The position numbers and the translations under genes were made by a program. Below, in pieces: positions 23,501 through 35,392 of a stretch of DNA of 64,000 nucleotides (its first letter is position 1; each line of letters opens with the position of its first letter). Location of the stretch: assembly GCA_948146395.1 (NCBI GenBank), contig OX411546.1:19609158-19673157 (forward strand), in the 5' to 3' direction. The notes under the pieces are model-generated. The model made no database searches and was not told where the DNA came from. It saw only the letters and a list, made by a program, of their open reading frames with translations. Source of the stretch: Fragum whitleyi (taxonomy: Eukaryota; Mollusca; Bivalvia; Cardiida; Cardiidae).

Positions 23501-26500
23501 GATGTTATTGAAGGTATCTTTATGAAGATTGGCATGTGTGTTCACCATCAAAAAAGCTGCCTAGACTATCAAGGGGGGGTAACTCTGGAAGCATTTTTGT
23601 TAGAGTGTTGCCCCTATTTTGACTTATAATTTTTGCATTATTCAGCACCAGCAGCAAAGTGTTTCAAGTTACTGAAAATGGCGCTCTTGTTTTATTTGCA
23701 AAGGTTTTTATTTAGCATGATAAGGGTTAAAAATATTAATCTTATAACTATACAAGTATCCTCTTGATAACATCCTATATGATATTTTTCTGTGATATGA
23801 CATGGATATTTTTAAAACAATGACATAATGCAGTTATTTTGTGTTTCTGTTAGAACCATCAAAGAAAACAAGGCTTACAAAATTATAAGATAAATATATA
23901 ATACAAACTTAGTGTATTGTATGAAAAAAATATCTAACGCGTTTGTGGGAATTGATAATTGTCCTGGCAGAGCCTCGACATTTATCAATTCCCCCTTCCT
24001 TGTAAGATTTTTTTCTTTTACAAAACACTAAGTATGTATCACATATATCTTCATGTTTCAGTGGTATGATAGGCAGTGGACTTTGTATATTCTCCAAGTA
24101 TCGGATCATGGAGACATTATATCACAAGTTTGATCTCAATGGTTATGTTCATAAAGTACAACATGGTGACTGGTTTGGAGGAAAAGGTGTGGGTCTGGCC
24201 AAGATAGATGTGAAGGGATTTGTTATACATTTGTATGTTACACATGTAAGTAAAGGTCATTGCACCTTCATGTAGAGTCAAGTACATAGCACCTTCATTT
24301 AAAACTTTCTTTATTGGCTTGTTTCCTACTGGGTTTAGATTTAATTTCAAACAAATTGCCATTTTGGGGAACACTTCAACCACTCTGGCTACTGATTTTC
24401 ACAATTATTAACCCTTTGCTGTTTAATCCCTGCGTTTTACGTGCCTGTGATTTTATGATTGAGAAAACATTGTGAAAAAAGAAAAAATTGCTTCTGACAA
24501 GCAATTTCTTCTTTTTCCGCACTATTTTCTACCCTACCGAATGGTTATTTTTCAAAATAAATCCACTTTAAATTTTTGTCTGCAAAACCTTTGAATTTGG
24601 ACAGGTCCAAAATTTTGTAAAACAGGAAAGGGTTAAGTAGAAAACAGACAGTAAAAGGTAGCGTCAGACCGCTCATCTGGGCAGGCTGATCTTAGGCTAT
24701 ACTACCTGGTACCTTCCAAAGTTTTATGCATAGTAAGGAACATTGTGGAATTGACCTTTATTTAGATCAAAATCATTCTTAATCAGTCAGTGCTCCATTC
24801 ATTCATTCCAAACCACTCAGACCACTCCGCTCTCTTTCCACTTTGTTTCCGCTCAGCTTATGCGGTGTATACGGCCAATGCTTTATGTATCCGGTCTTTC
24901 CGCTATTCGAATACGTCACAATTTCACACGGTAACCTCTTCTGAGCTGTCACCCGCTCTTATATGCAACCCTTCCAATGAACATCCACTCGACATCCTGG
25001 ATATATTCTTTAGGCGTCCGATATTTTCTGTTCAATTTCCGCAAAATTTTGCCACAATTATCAGTTTTCATCGAGCATATAAGAACGGATAAAAAATTCA
25101 CTCTTCCGTAGAGTCCTTTTTCCATACGTTTTATGTCCGTTTGGCAGTGGGACAGGGACTTTAATAGCGAACAAAATTTGTGATATTCATTTACCATTCT
25201 TTCTTTCGAAATGAACTAACTTAACGATATTCCATGCACGCCTACTGCACCCAATAATACATAAAAGATGTATAACGTATTACTCGAATACGCTATTGTG
25301 ACTTGTGATTACAGTGCATTCGTATACAATCGACGAGTCATAAAAGCGAATTCTACTTATATGATTTGTTTAATTCGCAATACATCTGTTGTGTTCTCTG
25401 TATAAACATTCTGCAAACGCTTTTGTCCACTGAGCGTCCGTCCATTGTGATTTCAACCGGGTATTAAGCTTTGAGCAGCATGAAACTGGTACAGCTGATA
25501 AACTGTCCGATATACGAGGGTAGAATGATAAGATTAATTTAATAACTACATTCAAAATAAAAATCGGAAGATAAAATCCACGATTTTACTAACATAATTG
25601 AATTTTGTAAGCATTATGATGGATTTCGCGAAGTCATAGAAAGCCATTCATAGAACCTGTAAACGTATTTATTAACGGGAGGTAATAAATATTGCTAATT
25701 TTGTTCATCTTGAACAAAATTAGCGATATTGGATTCCCCCCCTTTTATTTCAATCTAAACTTGCTCCAGAACTTCATTCAATTTCATTCTAAAATAACTC
25801 CAAAATCAATCATCTTGTCAATTTCACAATGTTCTTAACTTTACCACAGGGAATATGCTTTGAACAGCATGAGAAAGGTTCAAGTATTAAGAGTTTTGTT
25901 CATAAAACTTAAGCTACACTATATTAACCATCATGCAACACCGAGTAATCTGCAGAGACTGTTTGTTGAACAGTTAATGAAAAGAGAAGTTTGGACACAT
26001 ACTGCTAGTCAGCCTGCAGTGCTGCTCATTATGTGCAATCTTAACGGAAAATATATTTGATATTCATTATCATCTCTGTAGTTAAAGATATTGCAAAGTA
26101 AGTACATGTACAATTTGTTATGAGTTAAAAGCAATGACTTGTACACTGCACAGGGTTTTTAAATGATGCAGGTTTTGCATATCTGAGACGCAAAAATAAG
26201 TACCCAGGATCCTCAAAACTGTGTTATGTGAGTCCCATAGACTCTCTGGGGCTCAACTTCAGAAAAGAATGGAAGACTGTTTAAAGCAGTCTTCAATTCT
26301 TTTCTGAAGCTGAGCCCCAATTATCAATTTACTTCTAACAATTTCTTTACCTTTAACAAGGGAATAGCTTAAATTTGCAAAATACAAAATTAATATCTTA
26401 AAAGAAATAGTCTATACCTTAAGAAGGGACTCCGAAATGTTTTTAGAAAGGACCTCTAAGATCCCAATGATTGAGTCCTTTGGACCCTATTTTGTTGATG

Positions 26501-29500
26501 TCAGATTTAAATCCTTACTGCAACTCCATAATAACCCTCCCAAGTATATTGCTAACTCCATTAAAACAAGGGTTCTGCTTGGCTCCCAAAGTGGGGGGTG
26601 GGAGTGTTTTTTATCACTACAGGGCTGGTTTCGGACAGCATCATAGCATAATAAACCTATTTATAATATGACCGATGTCCCAGAGTGAAAAACCTTGTTT
26701 AATATTTTTGATATTACACGGGTGTTATTACACTAGTGGAATAAATATGCAAATGAGCTCAGAGTGAATAGCAACGCTATTTTGTTACCGCGAAAATGAC
26801 GTCATAACCTATCTTTTTTAAACGGCGTTAAATGTTTCGCGGATTATTGAAATATTGAATTTCAAGAATTTTGACAATTTTTCGCAAAAATTCAGGTCAT
26901 AATATAAACAGAATATAAACTTTGTGCTCATAAAATACGGAATTTATTAAACTCATCGTCTAAAACAGTTAAAAACTCGGCGCAGCCTCATTTTTATCTG
27001 TTTATAGATGACTTGTTTAATAAATTCAGTATTCAATGACCACTCATTCAATATCCTCTATTTTAACCACCGTTTCATTCCTTGGACCCCTTCCACAGGG
27101 TTATAATGGATTTGCAGTGTAGCAAGACCTTTAAAGTGATCGGGGGGATTTAAATGCCTTTCTAACATTATAACCAGTATTTCCTAATAAATACCTGGGT
27201 TGTAGGTGATCATTTGAATCATCTTGACACGATGAATCAATTGAGTACCAATAACTAGGGGTTCATTTTAGTATTATCAGTTGCTTTCTCAGGGTTTGTG
27301 GAGTGGTTCTAAAACAAATTGTATTGGGAAAATATGATATTTTTTTCAAAAATTGAGAAAAAAGCTACATTATAGTTTTTGACAAAAACTTAGGTTGGGT
27401 GTACAGTTTGATACTAAAATAAAGGTTTTATTTTTCTAAAGTCATTTAAATTAAATCTTAATCAAGAAACAACATGTTTGAATATAAATTTTTACTTTAA
27501 AGATTTGGTAATATCCCCAAATTAACTTTTCTACATAGGAATTTTTCCAGATTTTGGGAAAAAAATGTCACTTTTGGCAATGGGAACACATCTTCTCAGA
27601 GACACATTGATGCAAAAAAGGGGAGAAAATTCTGCTGATTATTCACTTGTTATTCCAGATACATGCAGAATACAACAGGGACCAGGATGAATATCTACCT
27701 CACCGTGTGGCTCAGGCCTTTAACCTTAGTCAGTTCATCAACTTGACCAGCACTCAAGCAGACCTGGCTGTGCTGTGCGGAGATTTGAACCTAGAACCTG
27801 TTGATTTGGGATACAAGATTATCAGAACAAACTCTAATATGAGAGACTCATGGCTAGAAAAGGTAAGAAATTGTATAAGGTGTTTTTCATTAGAGTGTAG
27901 ATTTATTATAAAGGTTACAATTCACAAGTTTAACCATGATAGTGGCCTTAAGAGTGCATACAAGGTTTTTCTAAGATTTGACCTTGTGACCTAGTTTTTG
28001 ACCCCAGTTGACCCAATTTGGAACTTGTTTGAGATGTCATCAAGACAATCATTCTGACCAAATTTCAGGTTGATCAGGCAAAAAATGTGGCCTCTTACCA
28101 CAAGGTAAATGTTGACAAATGGACGATATATGACAGACATCCAAAGAACCACAAAAGCTCACCTTGAGAACTTCATGCTCAGATGAGCTAAAAATGCTAT
28201 TACTGTACTTGTATTGCATGAATCTTGAGATAGCGTTTAAATAATCAAATCTTATCCAAAAAAATGATCATGTGATGTTGTAATTAAACAAACTGATTAT
28301 AAGTCATTGTGGATCATTCAGGGCTACAAATTTTTTAAAATGATTTTTGAAGAAGCGTTTCATGACTGATTCAACGATATTGCATCATACACAAACACCA
28401 GTACCTGTACATTTCACTATATTTTGTGCACCTTCGAGACTTTTCTTGATTTCCCTTGAACAAGATTATGCCCAAAACATGTACTTTACAGAAATCATCC
28501 GATGCTGATGAGAATGAAGGAAATACTTGTGATTGTCCAACCAATAGTTATTGTCAAGAGAAAAATTTCAAAAGATATCCAAAGGGCAAGAGGATAGACT
28601 ACATTTTATATCAAACCGGGAAAGGTTTGTATTCATTTAGGATTCAATTTTACAAAGACCACAAAACTAAAAGACTATAGTAATTAATTGTATTAAGACC
28701 ACAAAATAAAAAGACTATAGAAATTAATGACAATATATGAAATGATTTAATCCACATTGTAAGAACTTTTGATATTTCTGTTTTTTTTCTGAATTGATTT
28801 AATAGCAGTTGTGCACTGTCAAAGAGCAGCATGTCTTATACCGTAAAAACAGTTTTGTACAAATTATATCCCTTTGACTATTGATAACTATTCAGCACCT
28901 GTATAGGGAACCATTTGTGCGCAGATTGGTCTTGTTCCTTTTATCAGTGTATTGTTTGGAAAAGCTTTCAAATTTGATTCATGAAATAATTTCATTTTCA
29001 TGTTGGTGTGTCCATGAATATAGTATGATGTAGGAGGAGTTATATTCAAAAGGTGAAATGTGAGGGCGCAGCGTCATTTAGCATGAAAAGCGTCATTTAG
29101 CATGTTGGTTATGATGTCAAAAGCATCAATGTTCCTGCTAAAAATTATGTCCATTATGATAAATGGGCAAAGCTATCTGTGTATATGGGCCTTTCCGAAA
29201 AAGTGGTTTACCTCCCTTTTTCCCTTTAATCCGCTCGAGTGACTTCCCTTGTTCGGGTAGCAAATCTTTACAGAAAGCATTGTAAGATTACGAATGACAT
29301 TCCGTTTGCAGACGATAATGCCGCTAATAATTGTTTAAAAACGTTTTTTTTTTTGAAATTTTTGTTGTCATTGAAGTTATTTTACAGAGTTCATTGTTTG
29401 TACATTTCTTTAATTAGATCCTTTATTTATTTAGTAAAGTTTTTTTTCGATAAAAATCCAATTATAATAAAATAATCTTAAATCATACAATATGTCGCCG

Positions 29501-32500
29501 GCTCAAAAGTAAATTATTGTTCATCTATATAAATCATTGTTCGAGTTGCGACTAACGTAGAAATCACGGTTCAAATTAACCCAATTTTTGTATTTTTAAA
29601 ATTTGTCCAATCACGAAATAAAAATAACTATGATGTTTCTTTTTCTTATTAGAAAACACAAAGTTAAATATATATATGCTCGAGGCAGAACTTAAAAGAA
29701 TAAATTTATCACTTGGCGCTTAATCTAATTGCAATTTACAAATACGTTAAAGAAATGGTGGTATATCGGTATTGAAACTTTGTGGCAAAAAGAGAAATGA
29801 AACCGTCGTATAGGCGATCTTTCAGTTAAAGAAGCATGTTTATGGATTTGTTAGCGTTTGTGATAGTTTAACCGTACATTTTTCATTTCTTTGTGTGCAA
29901 AATTAATTTTCACAGCAGTGATTTTTTAAGGCACAATAAATCTTCACACCGCGTATGGAACAAAGAAAATTTCACCGTAGTCTGTTAATTGCATAGATAC
30001 GCCAGACTAGGTTAAAGTTGGTTTCACGTTCTTTTCGGTATAGGGGTCATGTATGAAATATTCATATAGAATCAAGCAGTTTTTTTTCGACAAGAGCCCC
30101 ATTCAGCACTGTTCAAAATTTCATTTTGCCTTTGTTGTATACTTGTTAAATTAAAGTGAGAGTAGGACAGGGTTGAGCTAAGCGCATACATTTGGCACTG
30201 AGTGCAAATGACATGCCCTGTTTTTTTAATGCTTAGACACTCGTTAAATATGGCTGTAGTGACCGGAAATAAATAATAATTTTAGAAAAAATATTATCAT
30301 GTCTTTTTTTTTAATGTATGCGTGTGTTACTTTGAAAAAAGGGTTTTTGATGGGCCAGAGGCCCCCCGGGATCAAAGAGCGGTAAACCACGACAGTAGCA
30401 GACATAAGTTACAACACGTTCGTTAAATAAACATCGCACTGTTGACAATGAAGTGGCGCACGTGGCATATGACATCACGTAATCGTATTTGTTTGGTTTT
30501 TTTTTTTTATCAAATTTTAACAAGGAGATAGATAAAACAAAATTTTATTTATGGGATATTACTGCGTTTCGATAATACTAGAATTTGGATAACTGATTAT
30601 GGATTCGTATGAGGTTAGTGTTAAACTAAAATCTGAACAGATCAGAAAAGAATCTTTATTTAACTATTCAACTTGAACATTTAAGGTTAACCCTCAAAAT
30701 GCATGCATGTTATATGACATGCACGATTATTGGCGATTTAAAAAAATAGAAAAGTCTTTACGGAAATTGTGAGTACATTTTTAATGAACTTAAAAGCCAA
30801 TTTCAATATAAGAACATATATACATCAAATACCAACTAGGTGGAATAATTTCTACATTTACACCTAACTGTCTTTGTCTTTTATTTCCACACTTTAAGTT
30901 TATATCTGTATAGAACAAAATTTGGCCGCCTTTCATTTTCGTCGTCTGGTTCATTGCTAATCAGCGCGTTCGTTTTGTTAGAAACGATTATGCCAGGGCT
31001 TTTATTGAAATAATGAGAATGAACAGTCATCATGAAAGAAATTCACACAAACAATCAAGTCAAAGTTGTTTTCAAAAGACAGGTCAAATAATTTTCATGG
31101 ACGGACATCGACACTTTATCAAGAAGAAAAAAACACTATATTACATTTCACCTAATAAATCAAAAGTCTCCTTTTTTCGTTTTTTCTTTATCAAATAAAA
31201 ATTAAAAAAGTCAAATTTGATTACTAGGGTCAATTAATTATTGGTTTAAAACATTTAAGTTCGATAATCTAATCCATTAAATGTCTAAATCGACTGAATT
31301 GTCAAGGTATACTTCAATGAAATAAAGAAGAGTAATTGTTCTTAATGTCTTCTTATGACGAAGAAAAAGACATTCAAAGTTTTATCTGCTAAAAAATATC
31401 GTTTGCATACTCTTGGGATTTAGACTAACTTTAAAAATTTGTGATCTGGTAATGGGTTTATACACGGACCCTAATTATACAGTATTGGGTGTCCTTGTTT
31501 AATCCTGACCCAAAGGATTTTTTTCTCAGCCATTTTGAATCAGAAATTTGCTACCCAGAAATAGACTGACAACCGTCTCCATGTTCAAATACACTGGAGA
31601 GTAGTTGGGCCCGAATACTCTTTTTCTTTATTTTCAAGAAGACCTATAAACTCTTTTTTTCACGTTGATTTCAAAGACACTCCTATATCAGCCATATTAT
31701 CGATCTGAAATTGCTACCCGGAAATGGATTTATCGGAGATTTATGACCTTTCGCTGTTTTAATGCACCGGAGAGTATTCAAGTTCGATAACTCCATTTCT
31801 ATATTTTCGGAAAGGCCCATAGTAGAACACATGATATATGAATTTTATTACTAAAAAAGTTCCATGTAATTTCTTCATTTATCTTATAACTATACAAATA
31901 TCCGTGTGATAACATCCTGTATGATATTTATTATGATATCACATAGTTATTTTTAGAACAATGATATAATGCGGTTATTTCTAGAACCTTGAATTTCTGT
32001 TTGAAACATCGAAGAAAACGAGACAAATAGAGGTTATGAGATAAATATAATACGTACTTAGTGTATTTTATGAAAAAAATATCTAACTCAATTTTGAGAA
32101 TTGATAATTGTCTAGGCAGAGCCTCGACAATTATCAATTCTTCCAACCTCGTTAGATTTTTTTTTTCATACAAAACACTAAGTGCATATTATATATATAT
32201 ATAATATATATGCGTGTTACACCATCATGTTATAATCAAAGTATTGCATGGGGTTTGACCTCTCTTAAATGATAACAAATAAGGTCAATGTGTCATAGAA
32301 ACTAATTGTAAGCAATAAGGGGCAATTTATAGCAATTCTTGCTGTACATGTATTTGTTTTACTCCAGGTATAGATGCTGAAGTGAAAGATTGTTCAGTGG
32401 TGATGGGAACAGTTCCAGGTCAACAGTTTAACTTTTCTGACCATGAAGCAATAGGGGGCAAATGATTGCAATTCTTGCTGTACATGTATTTGTTTTACTC

Positions 32501-35269
32501 CAGGTATTGATGTTGAAGTGAAAGATTGTTCAGTAGTGATGGGAACAGTTCCAGGTCAACAGTTTAACTTTTCTGACCATGAAGCAGTCACTGCCACCAT
32601 GTCAATACAGAAAAAGCCAGCAGCAGGTAAAATGATTAATGGTCCCATTCAACCCTCTCCTGTACAGTTTGGGGATTTAATATCCCTGTTTTCCGACTAA
32701 TTGTCTTTCACCAATGGGTTGATAATCGTAGACCTATGTGAGATAGCAGCTGGAGACTAGGAAATGATGTGATGGTAACTCTGGTCAGAGGAATACCAGT
32801 GATCAATTGTTAGGTGCTCCATCGGCCTCGATATAACTCAGAAATTGTTGAAAGTAGGGTAAAACTCCAAATAATCAATCAATCAATCAATGTGATCATT
32901 ATATTTCAGATAAATATTGAGGAAAAAGAAGAAATTACTTGCAATAAGCTATTTGAAATTATATCGACTTTTTATTTTTGTCTGAAATCTATTTGAACTT
33001 GGACCAGTTGAAACGTTTAAAAACGTTTGTGTTATTCAATCAGTAACACCCTGGAATTGCTTGTAATTTGAGCAAAACCATTCTTAATTACTCACACAGC
33101 GTTTGATCCATTCATTCTGAACAATCACTCAAATCTATCAAAAACACCCTTAATCATTAGAAAACAATTTAAAATAATTCAAAACGATCAATATTTAATT
33201 CAAATCAATACAACTATTCTGTAATTCTATTGGATGGTGTGGATTTTAAAGTGCCTTATTGGTCCATGAAGACATACAAACAGAAAAGTGTGTAAATTTT
33301 TATAAAGGAATGTAATCAATATCGCTTATTTTGTTCATCTGGAACAAATTTAGCAGGATTGGATTATCTCCCTTTAATTTCACTCAAAACTCGCCCCACA
33401 CACTCATTCAATTTGTTCCAAAATCATTCATCTTGTCAATTTCACAGCATTTTTTAAATAAATGTACTACCGTTTTAAAGGTTCAAATATTTTCTGTTCG
33501 CATTTCACAAACTTACCCTATAGATTTGTATGATTGCTAGATAATGTAAATAAATACATGTAGTTAGATTTAGTTGCTATCTCAAAGCTGATTTCGAGAA
33601 AGGCATTGATTTATTCATATATTATTTAAGAGCCCTATTTGTCTCTCACCAATGGGCTGATAATCGTAGACCTATGTGAGATAGCAGCTGGAGGCTAGGA
33701 AAGGATGTGATGGTTGTACTAGTAGGAGAAATCCTTTTTTTTTGCTCCAGCCGCCGTGATTTTAACTAAAAAATGTTGAAAGCGGCATAAAACACCATTC
33801 TATCACTCAATATTAAAGAGCCTTAAGAAAATAAATGTTCATGCAGTACTAGCATTACATAAATAAAGTAATCAAAAAAAGTTGAATTTTGCATTGGTCT
33901 TAATCTGATTTAATAATGAAATCATAGTGCATATGATTTTTTTATTCTGATTGAAAGTACACTAGAAAACTATAGATATATAGAGGATAACCGTTTGTTT
34001 CAGTGTGAGATGATTAATATTTCATTGAGTGAACTTTAAAAGCTATATTTACACTTGTGGATCCAAATTATGAAATATCTATCAATTTTGCTCTGTGTAA
34101 GATTTATTTATATTTCATTGAGTAAACTATAAAAGCTATATTTACACTTGTGGATTCAAAATATGAAATATCAATCAATCTTGCTCTGTGTGAGATTGAT
34201 TTATATTTCATTGAGTGAACAGTAAAAGCTATATTTTCACTCGTGACTCCTAAAGATAAAATTTCCATTGGTCTTGCCTCGAAAAACAAACGATTATTTT
34301 ATTTCATTAATGCATAAAAAAGACAAATTGTGATTATTTTAGGAGAAATTTTCTTATACCGTGTCATTTGGCATGTGATTTTTATGCAATGTTCATGATG
34401 AATGCACTTAATGCACTCCACTGTTATAATGTCAGGTAAGGTGAAATGAACAAAATGCAGGGTATAAGTTTTAATAGAATCATGGTTAGGCAGTGATTTT
34501 ATTAAATGACAATCTACTTGACAATCTTTCTTGAATATTCTTTGATTATTTTTTCTTGATCTAATCTTATGAAAAATGAATTACATGAAAATACAAATCA
34601 ATGCAGCTTTTTTGTGAAACGCATATTCTGCCGTATAAAGTAAAATATGTAAATGAGATTTAGGTCATGTGAAATAATCCCACGTGCAGGAGCGGTAAAG
34701 AAACAGTATTCAAATTTGAGTTGGAAATGTTACTGGTCATAAATATTCATCAAGTTAGGCCTATATATAAATCATGGCAATATAATTATTTGCATTCCGG
34801 AATATTAGATTGACAAATTCAAGCTTATCTTTGAGATTAAAAGTCTAATTTTTGTTTGTCGCCTTAAGTCATTGTTTTGCATTTCAGAAATGTTCACGAA
34901 CACAGACGAGGGCTTTAACACGTTTTGTAAATCATTTCAGTACCATGGAAGTCAGAGACAGAACTTTCACACCTCCTCCTAGAAGCCCTATCAATCATCA
35001 ACAAAGGATTAGAACAAACTAGAACAAACAGTAGATTCTATGTGGCCTTCATAGCCGTGTGTATAGCAGTATTATACAGCATATCAGTGATACATATACC
35101 TTATCCAATAGACTTCTTTGTCGTGTTTCTCAAAGTGGCGCTCATACTGCTTGTTGGATTTGCTTTGTCACAGTCTTTCATTATGATCAGGTCGGAGGTT
35201 CATGGTCTAGAACAAACTAGAGACGATATTAAACATGTTGTTGATATGAATCAACCTTATAAATCATGA
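20501..35269 (+). CDS. SMPD2: Neutral sphingomyelinase 2-family phosphodiesterase (SMPD2-like), 8 exons
   Basis: Mg-dependent membrane enzyme of the DNase I-like (endonuclease/exonuclease/phosphatase) fold that hydrolyses sphingomyelin to ceramide and phosphocholine. Exons: 20501-20538, 21657-21759, 22441-22517, 24062-24245, 27659-27862, 28492-28624, 32504-32626, 34941-35269 (TGA 35267-35269). All junctions are GT-AG and in phase, giving 1191 nt, 396 residues (human 423). Family landmarks: LNCWG around residues 10-14, the metal-binding Glu in VFQE (E47), GMIGSGLCIFSK (exon 4), QHGDWFGGKGVGL, HAEYNRDQDEYLPHRVAQA (exon 5), CGDLN with D176, KRIDYILY (exon 6) and the catalytic SDHEA His (H272). 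Exon 8 encodes two hydrophobic segments, about residues 320-338 and 346-370, matching the C-terminal membrane hairpin of SMPD2. Exon 7 has an upstream partial duplicate. The start follows AAGCGTAAAA and is the first ATG in frame. Confidence 0.95.
21345..21600. mobile_element. Element with AAGAAATTGCTT hairpin, SMPD2 intron 1
   Basis: Hairpin GAAAAGAAGAAATTGCTTG...GCAATTCTTCTTTTCC, ending in GGTGTCTTGGACTGCTGGAC, as in the copy at 14640-14940. It ends 57 bp before exon 2. Confidence 0.6.
23400..23691 (+). mobile_element. Single-monomer CTTGTT-class element in SMPD2 intron 3
   Basis: A hairpin near the left end (AGGTG...CACCT, about 23416-23432) is followed by GTTGGTATTGGCGTCAATG, one monomer containing TCAAGGGGGGGTAACTCTGG, and the terminus GCGCTCTTGTT at about 23681-23691. 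The body resembles the monomers at 1555-1926. No 3' hairpin was resolved. Confidence 0.5.
23740..24051. mobile_element. Foldback MITE, TACGTACTTAGTG family, SMPD2 intron 3
   Basis: Same structure as the copy at 3988-4293: the tail with AACATCCTATATGATATTTT (about 23768), then the foldback AAAATATCTAACGCG...GGGAATTGATAATTG. Its right end stops 10 bp before the SMPD2 exon 4 acceptor. Confidence 0.7.
24465..24640. mobile_element. Element with AAAATTGCTT hairpin, truncated, SMPD2 intron 4
   Basis: Hairpin GAAAAAATTGCTTCTGACAA-GCAATTTCTTCTTTTTCC, then family sequence that fades before the GGACTCC end. Confidence 0.5.
24730..25843. mobile_element. ACAGTTAG-family MITE split by about 0.7 kb of unrelated DNA, SMPD2 intron 4
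   Basis: Left part AACATTGTGGAATTGACC through CTCCATTCATTCATTCCA (24738-24810). The right part resumes near 25550 with ACATTCAAAATAAAAATCGG, contains the central palindrome (about 25677-25740, GGGAGGTAATAAATATTGCT arm), and ends at GTCAATTTCACAATGTTC near 25835. Confidence 0.7.
26248..26318. repeat. 32-bp near-perfect foldback, SMPD2 intron 4
   Basis: Arms 26248-26279 and 26287-26318 match at 30 of 32 positions (GGGGCTCAACTTCAGAAAAG against its complement). The loop is TTTAAAG. Confidence 0.9.
26697..27062. mobile_element. GATATTACACGGGTGTTATT-family element, SMPD2 intron 4
   Basis: Complete copy from TGTTTAATATTTTTGATATT to CCACTCATTCAATATCCTCT, alignable throughout with 3375-3765. Confidence 0.65.
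27960..28189 (-). mobile_element. Single-copy relative of the 145-bp array element, in SMPD2 intron 5
   Basis: On the minus strand there is a 5' hairpin with arms AGCTCA/TGAGCT (28156-28189), then a single diverged unit of the 38.5-41.2 kb repeat, recognisable by GACCTAGTTTTTGACCCCAG and CATTCTGACCAAATTTCAGG on plus. The 3' terminus is missing, so the copy is truncated. Confidence 0.65.
28625..31879. other. SMPD2 intron 6, mostly unassigned
   Basis: Apart from the 38 bp duplication at 28661, I recognise no gene or repeat family before the MITE at 31880. The DNA is AT-rich with scattered T runs. Confidence 0.5.
28661..28735. repeat. 37-38 bp tandem duplication
   Basis: AAGACCACAAAACTAAAAGA and AAGACCACAAAATAAAAAGA, each followed by CTATAG.AATTAAT, are adjacent copies just inside SMPD2 intron 6. 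Confidence 0.8.
31880..32205. mobile_element. Foldback MITE, TACGTACTTAGTG family, SMPD2 intron 6
   Basis: Third copy: tail AACATCCTGTATGATATTTA (about 31910), foldback arms TACGTACTTAGTGTATTTTA and CAAAACACTAAGTGCATATT. It ends in an (AT)n run at about 32189-32210. Confidence 0.7.
32311..32582 (+). repeat. 136-bp tandem duplication covering the acceptor and most of SMPD2 exon 7
   Basis: Two adjacent 136 bp copies (32311-32446 and 32447-32582) carry the end of intron 6, the TTTTACTCCAG acceptor and the first part of exon 7. The upstream copy would start at 32368 and the true exon starts at 32504. In the shared 5' part of the exon only three differences are seen (ATA/ATT, GCT/GTT, GTG/GTA), so the duplication is young. 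The short word AGCA stands at 32311, 32447 and 32583, which suggests microhomology at the breakpoints. The upstream copy lacks the 3' part of the exon and its donor. Reading on from it gives an in-frame TGA at 32463-32465. Confidence 0.9.
32700..32892 (+). mobile_element. tRNA-Lys SINE, head missing, SMPD2 intron 7
   Basis: It starts at TTGTCTTTCACCAATGGGTT, keeps GAGATAGCAGCTGGAGACTA and ends in (AATC)n at about 32873-32892. It begins just 73 bp after exon 7. Confidence 0.75.
33038..33460. mobile_element. ACAGTTAG-family MITE, near full length, SMPD2 intron 7
   Basis: It runs from CAGTAACACCCTGGAATTGC (33041) to TTGTCAATTTCACAGC (33434), with CCATTCATTC and TTATTGGTCC family words and the central ATATCGCTTATTTTGTTCAT segment at about 33319-33340. 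Confidence 0.75.
33645..33815 (+). mobile_element. tRNA-Lys SINE, head missing, SMPD2 intron 7
   Basis: It runs from CTCTCACCAATGGGCTGATA through GAGATAGCAGCTGGAGGCTA to AAAGCGGCATAAAACACC. Confidence 0.7.
34014..34245. repeat. 93-bp tandem repeat, 2.5 copies, SMPD2 intron 7
   Basis: TTCATTGAGT occurs at 34021, 34114 and 34207, exactly 93 bp apart, each followed by AAAAGCTATATTTACACTTG (or a close variant). Confidence 0.9.
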
Positions 35270-35299
35270 AAATATCAACCTTTCATAGCTTCATGTCAG

Positions 35300-35305
35300 A
35301 ATAAA
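35300..35305 (+). terminator. Likely polyadenylation signal of SMPD2
   Basis: A canonical AATAAA lies 31 bp after the SMPD2 stop codon, implying a very short 3' UTR. The cleavage site cannot be seen in the sequence. Confidence 0.5.
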
Positions 35306-35392
35306 GAGAGTTATTTCTGAATTACAAAAAGAAAAGATTAAAAATGAAATCAGACAGACAGCTTAAAGCAACACTATTATAAGTGCCTTTTT

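Noticed and set aside
24790..25092. 100-codon plus-strand open frame in SMPD2 intron 4
   Set aside because: It spans the junction between a MITE and the insertion within it, and shows no domain.
32368..32453. Mutually exclusive alternative exon 7a of SMPD2
   Set aside because: The upstream copy has no splice donor and runs into a stop, so it cannot replace exon 7; it is reported as a partial duplicate.
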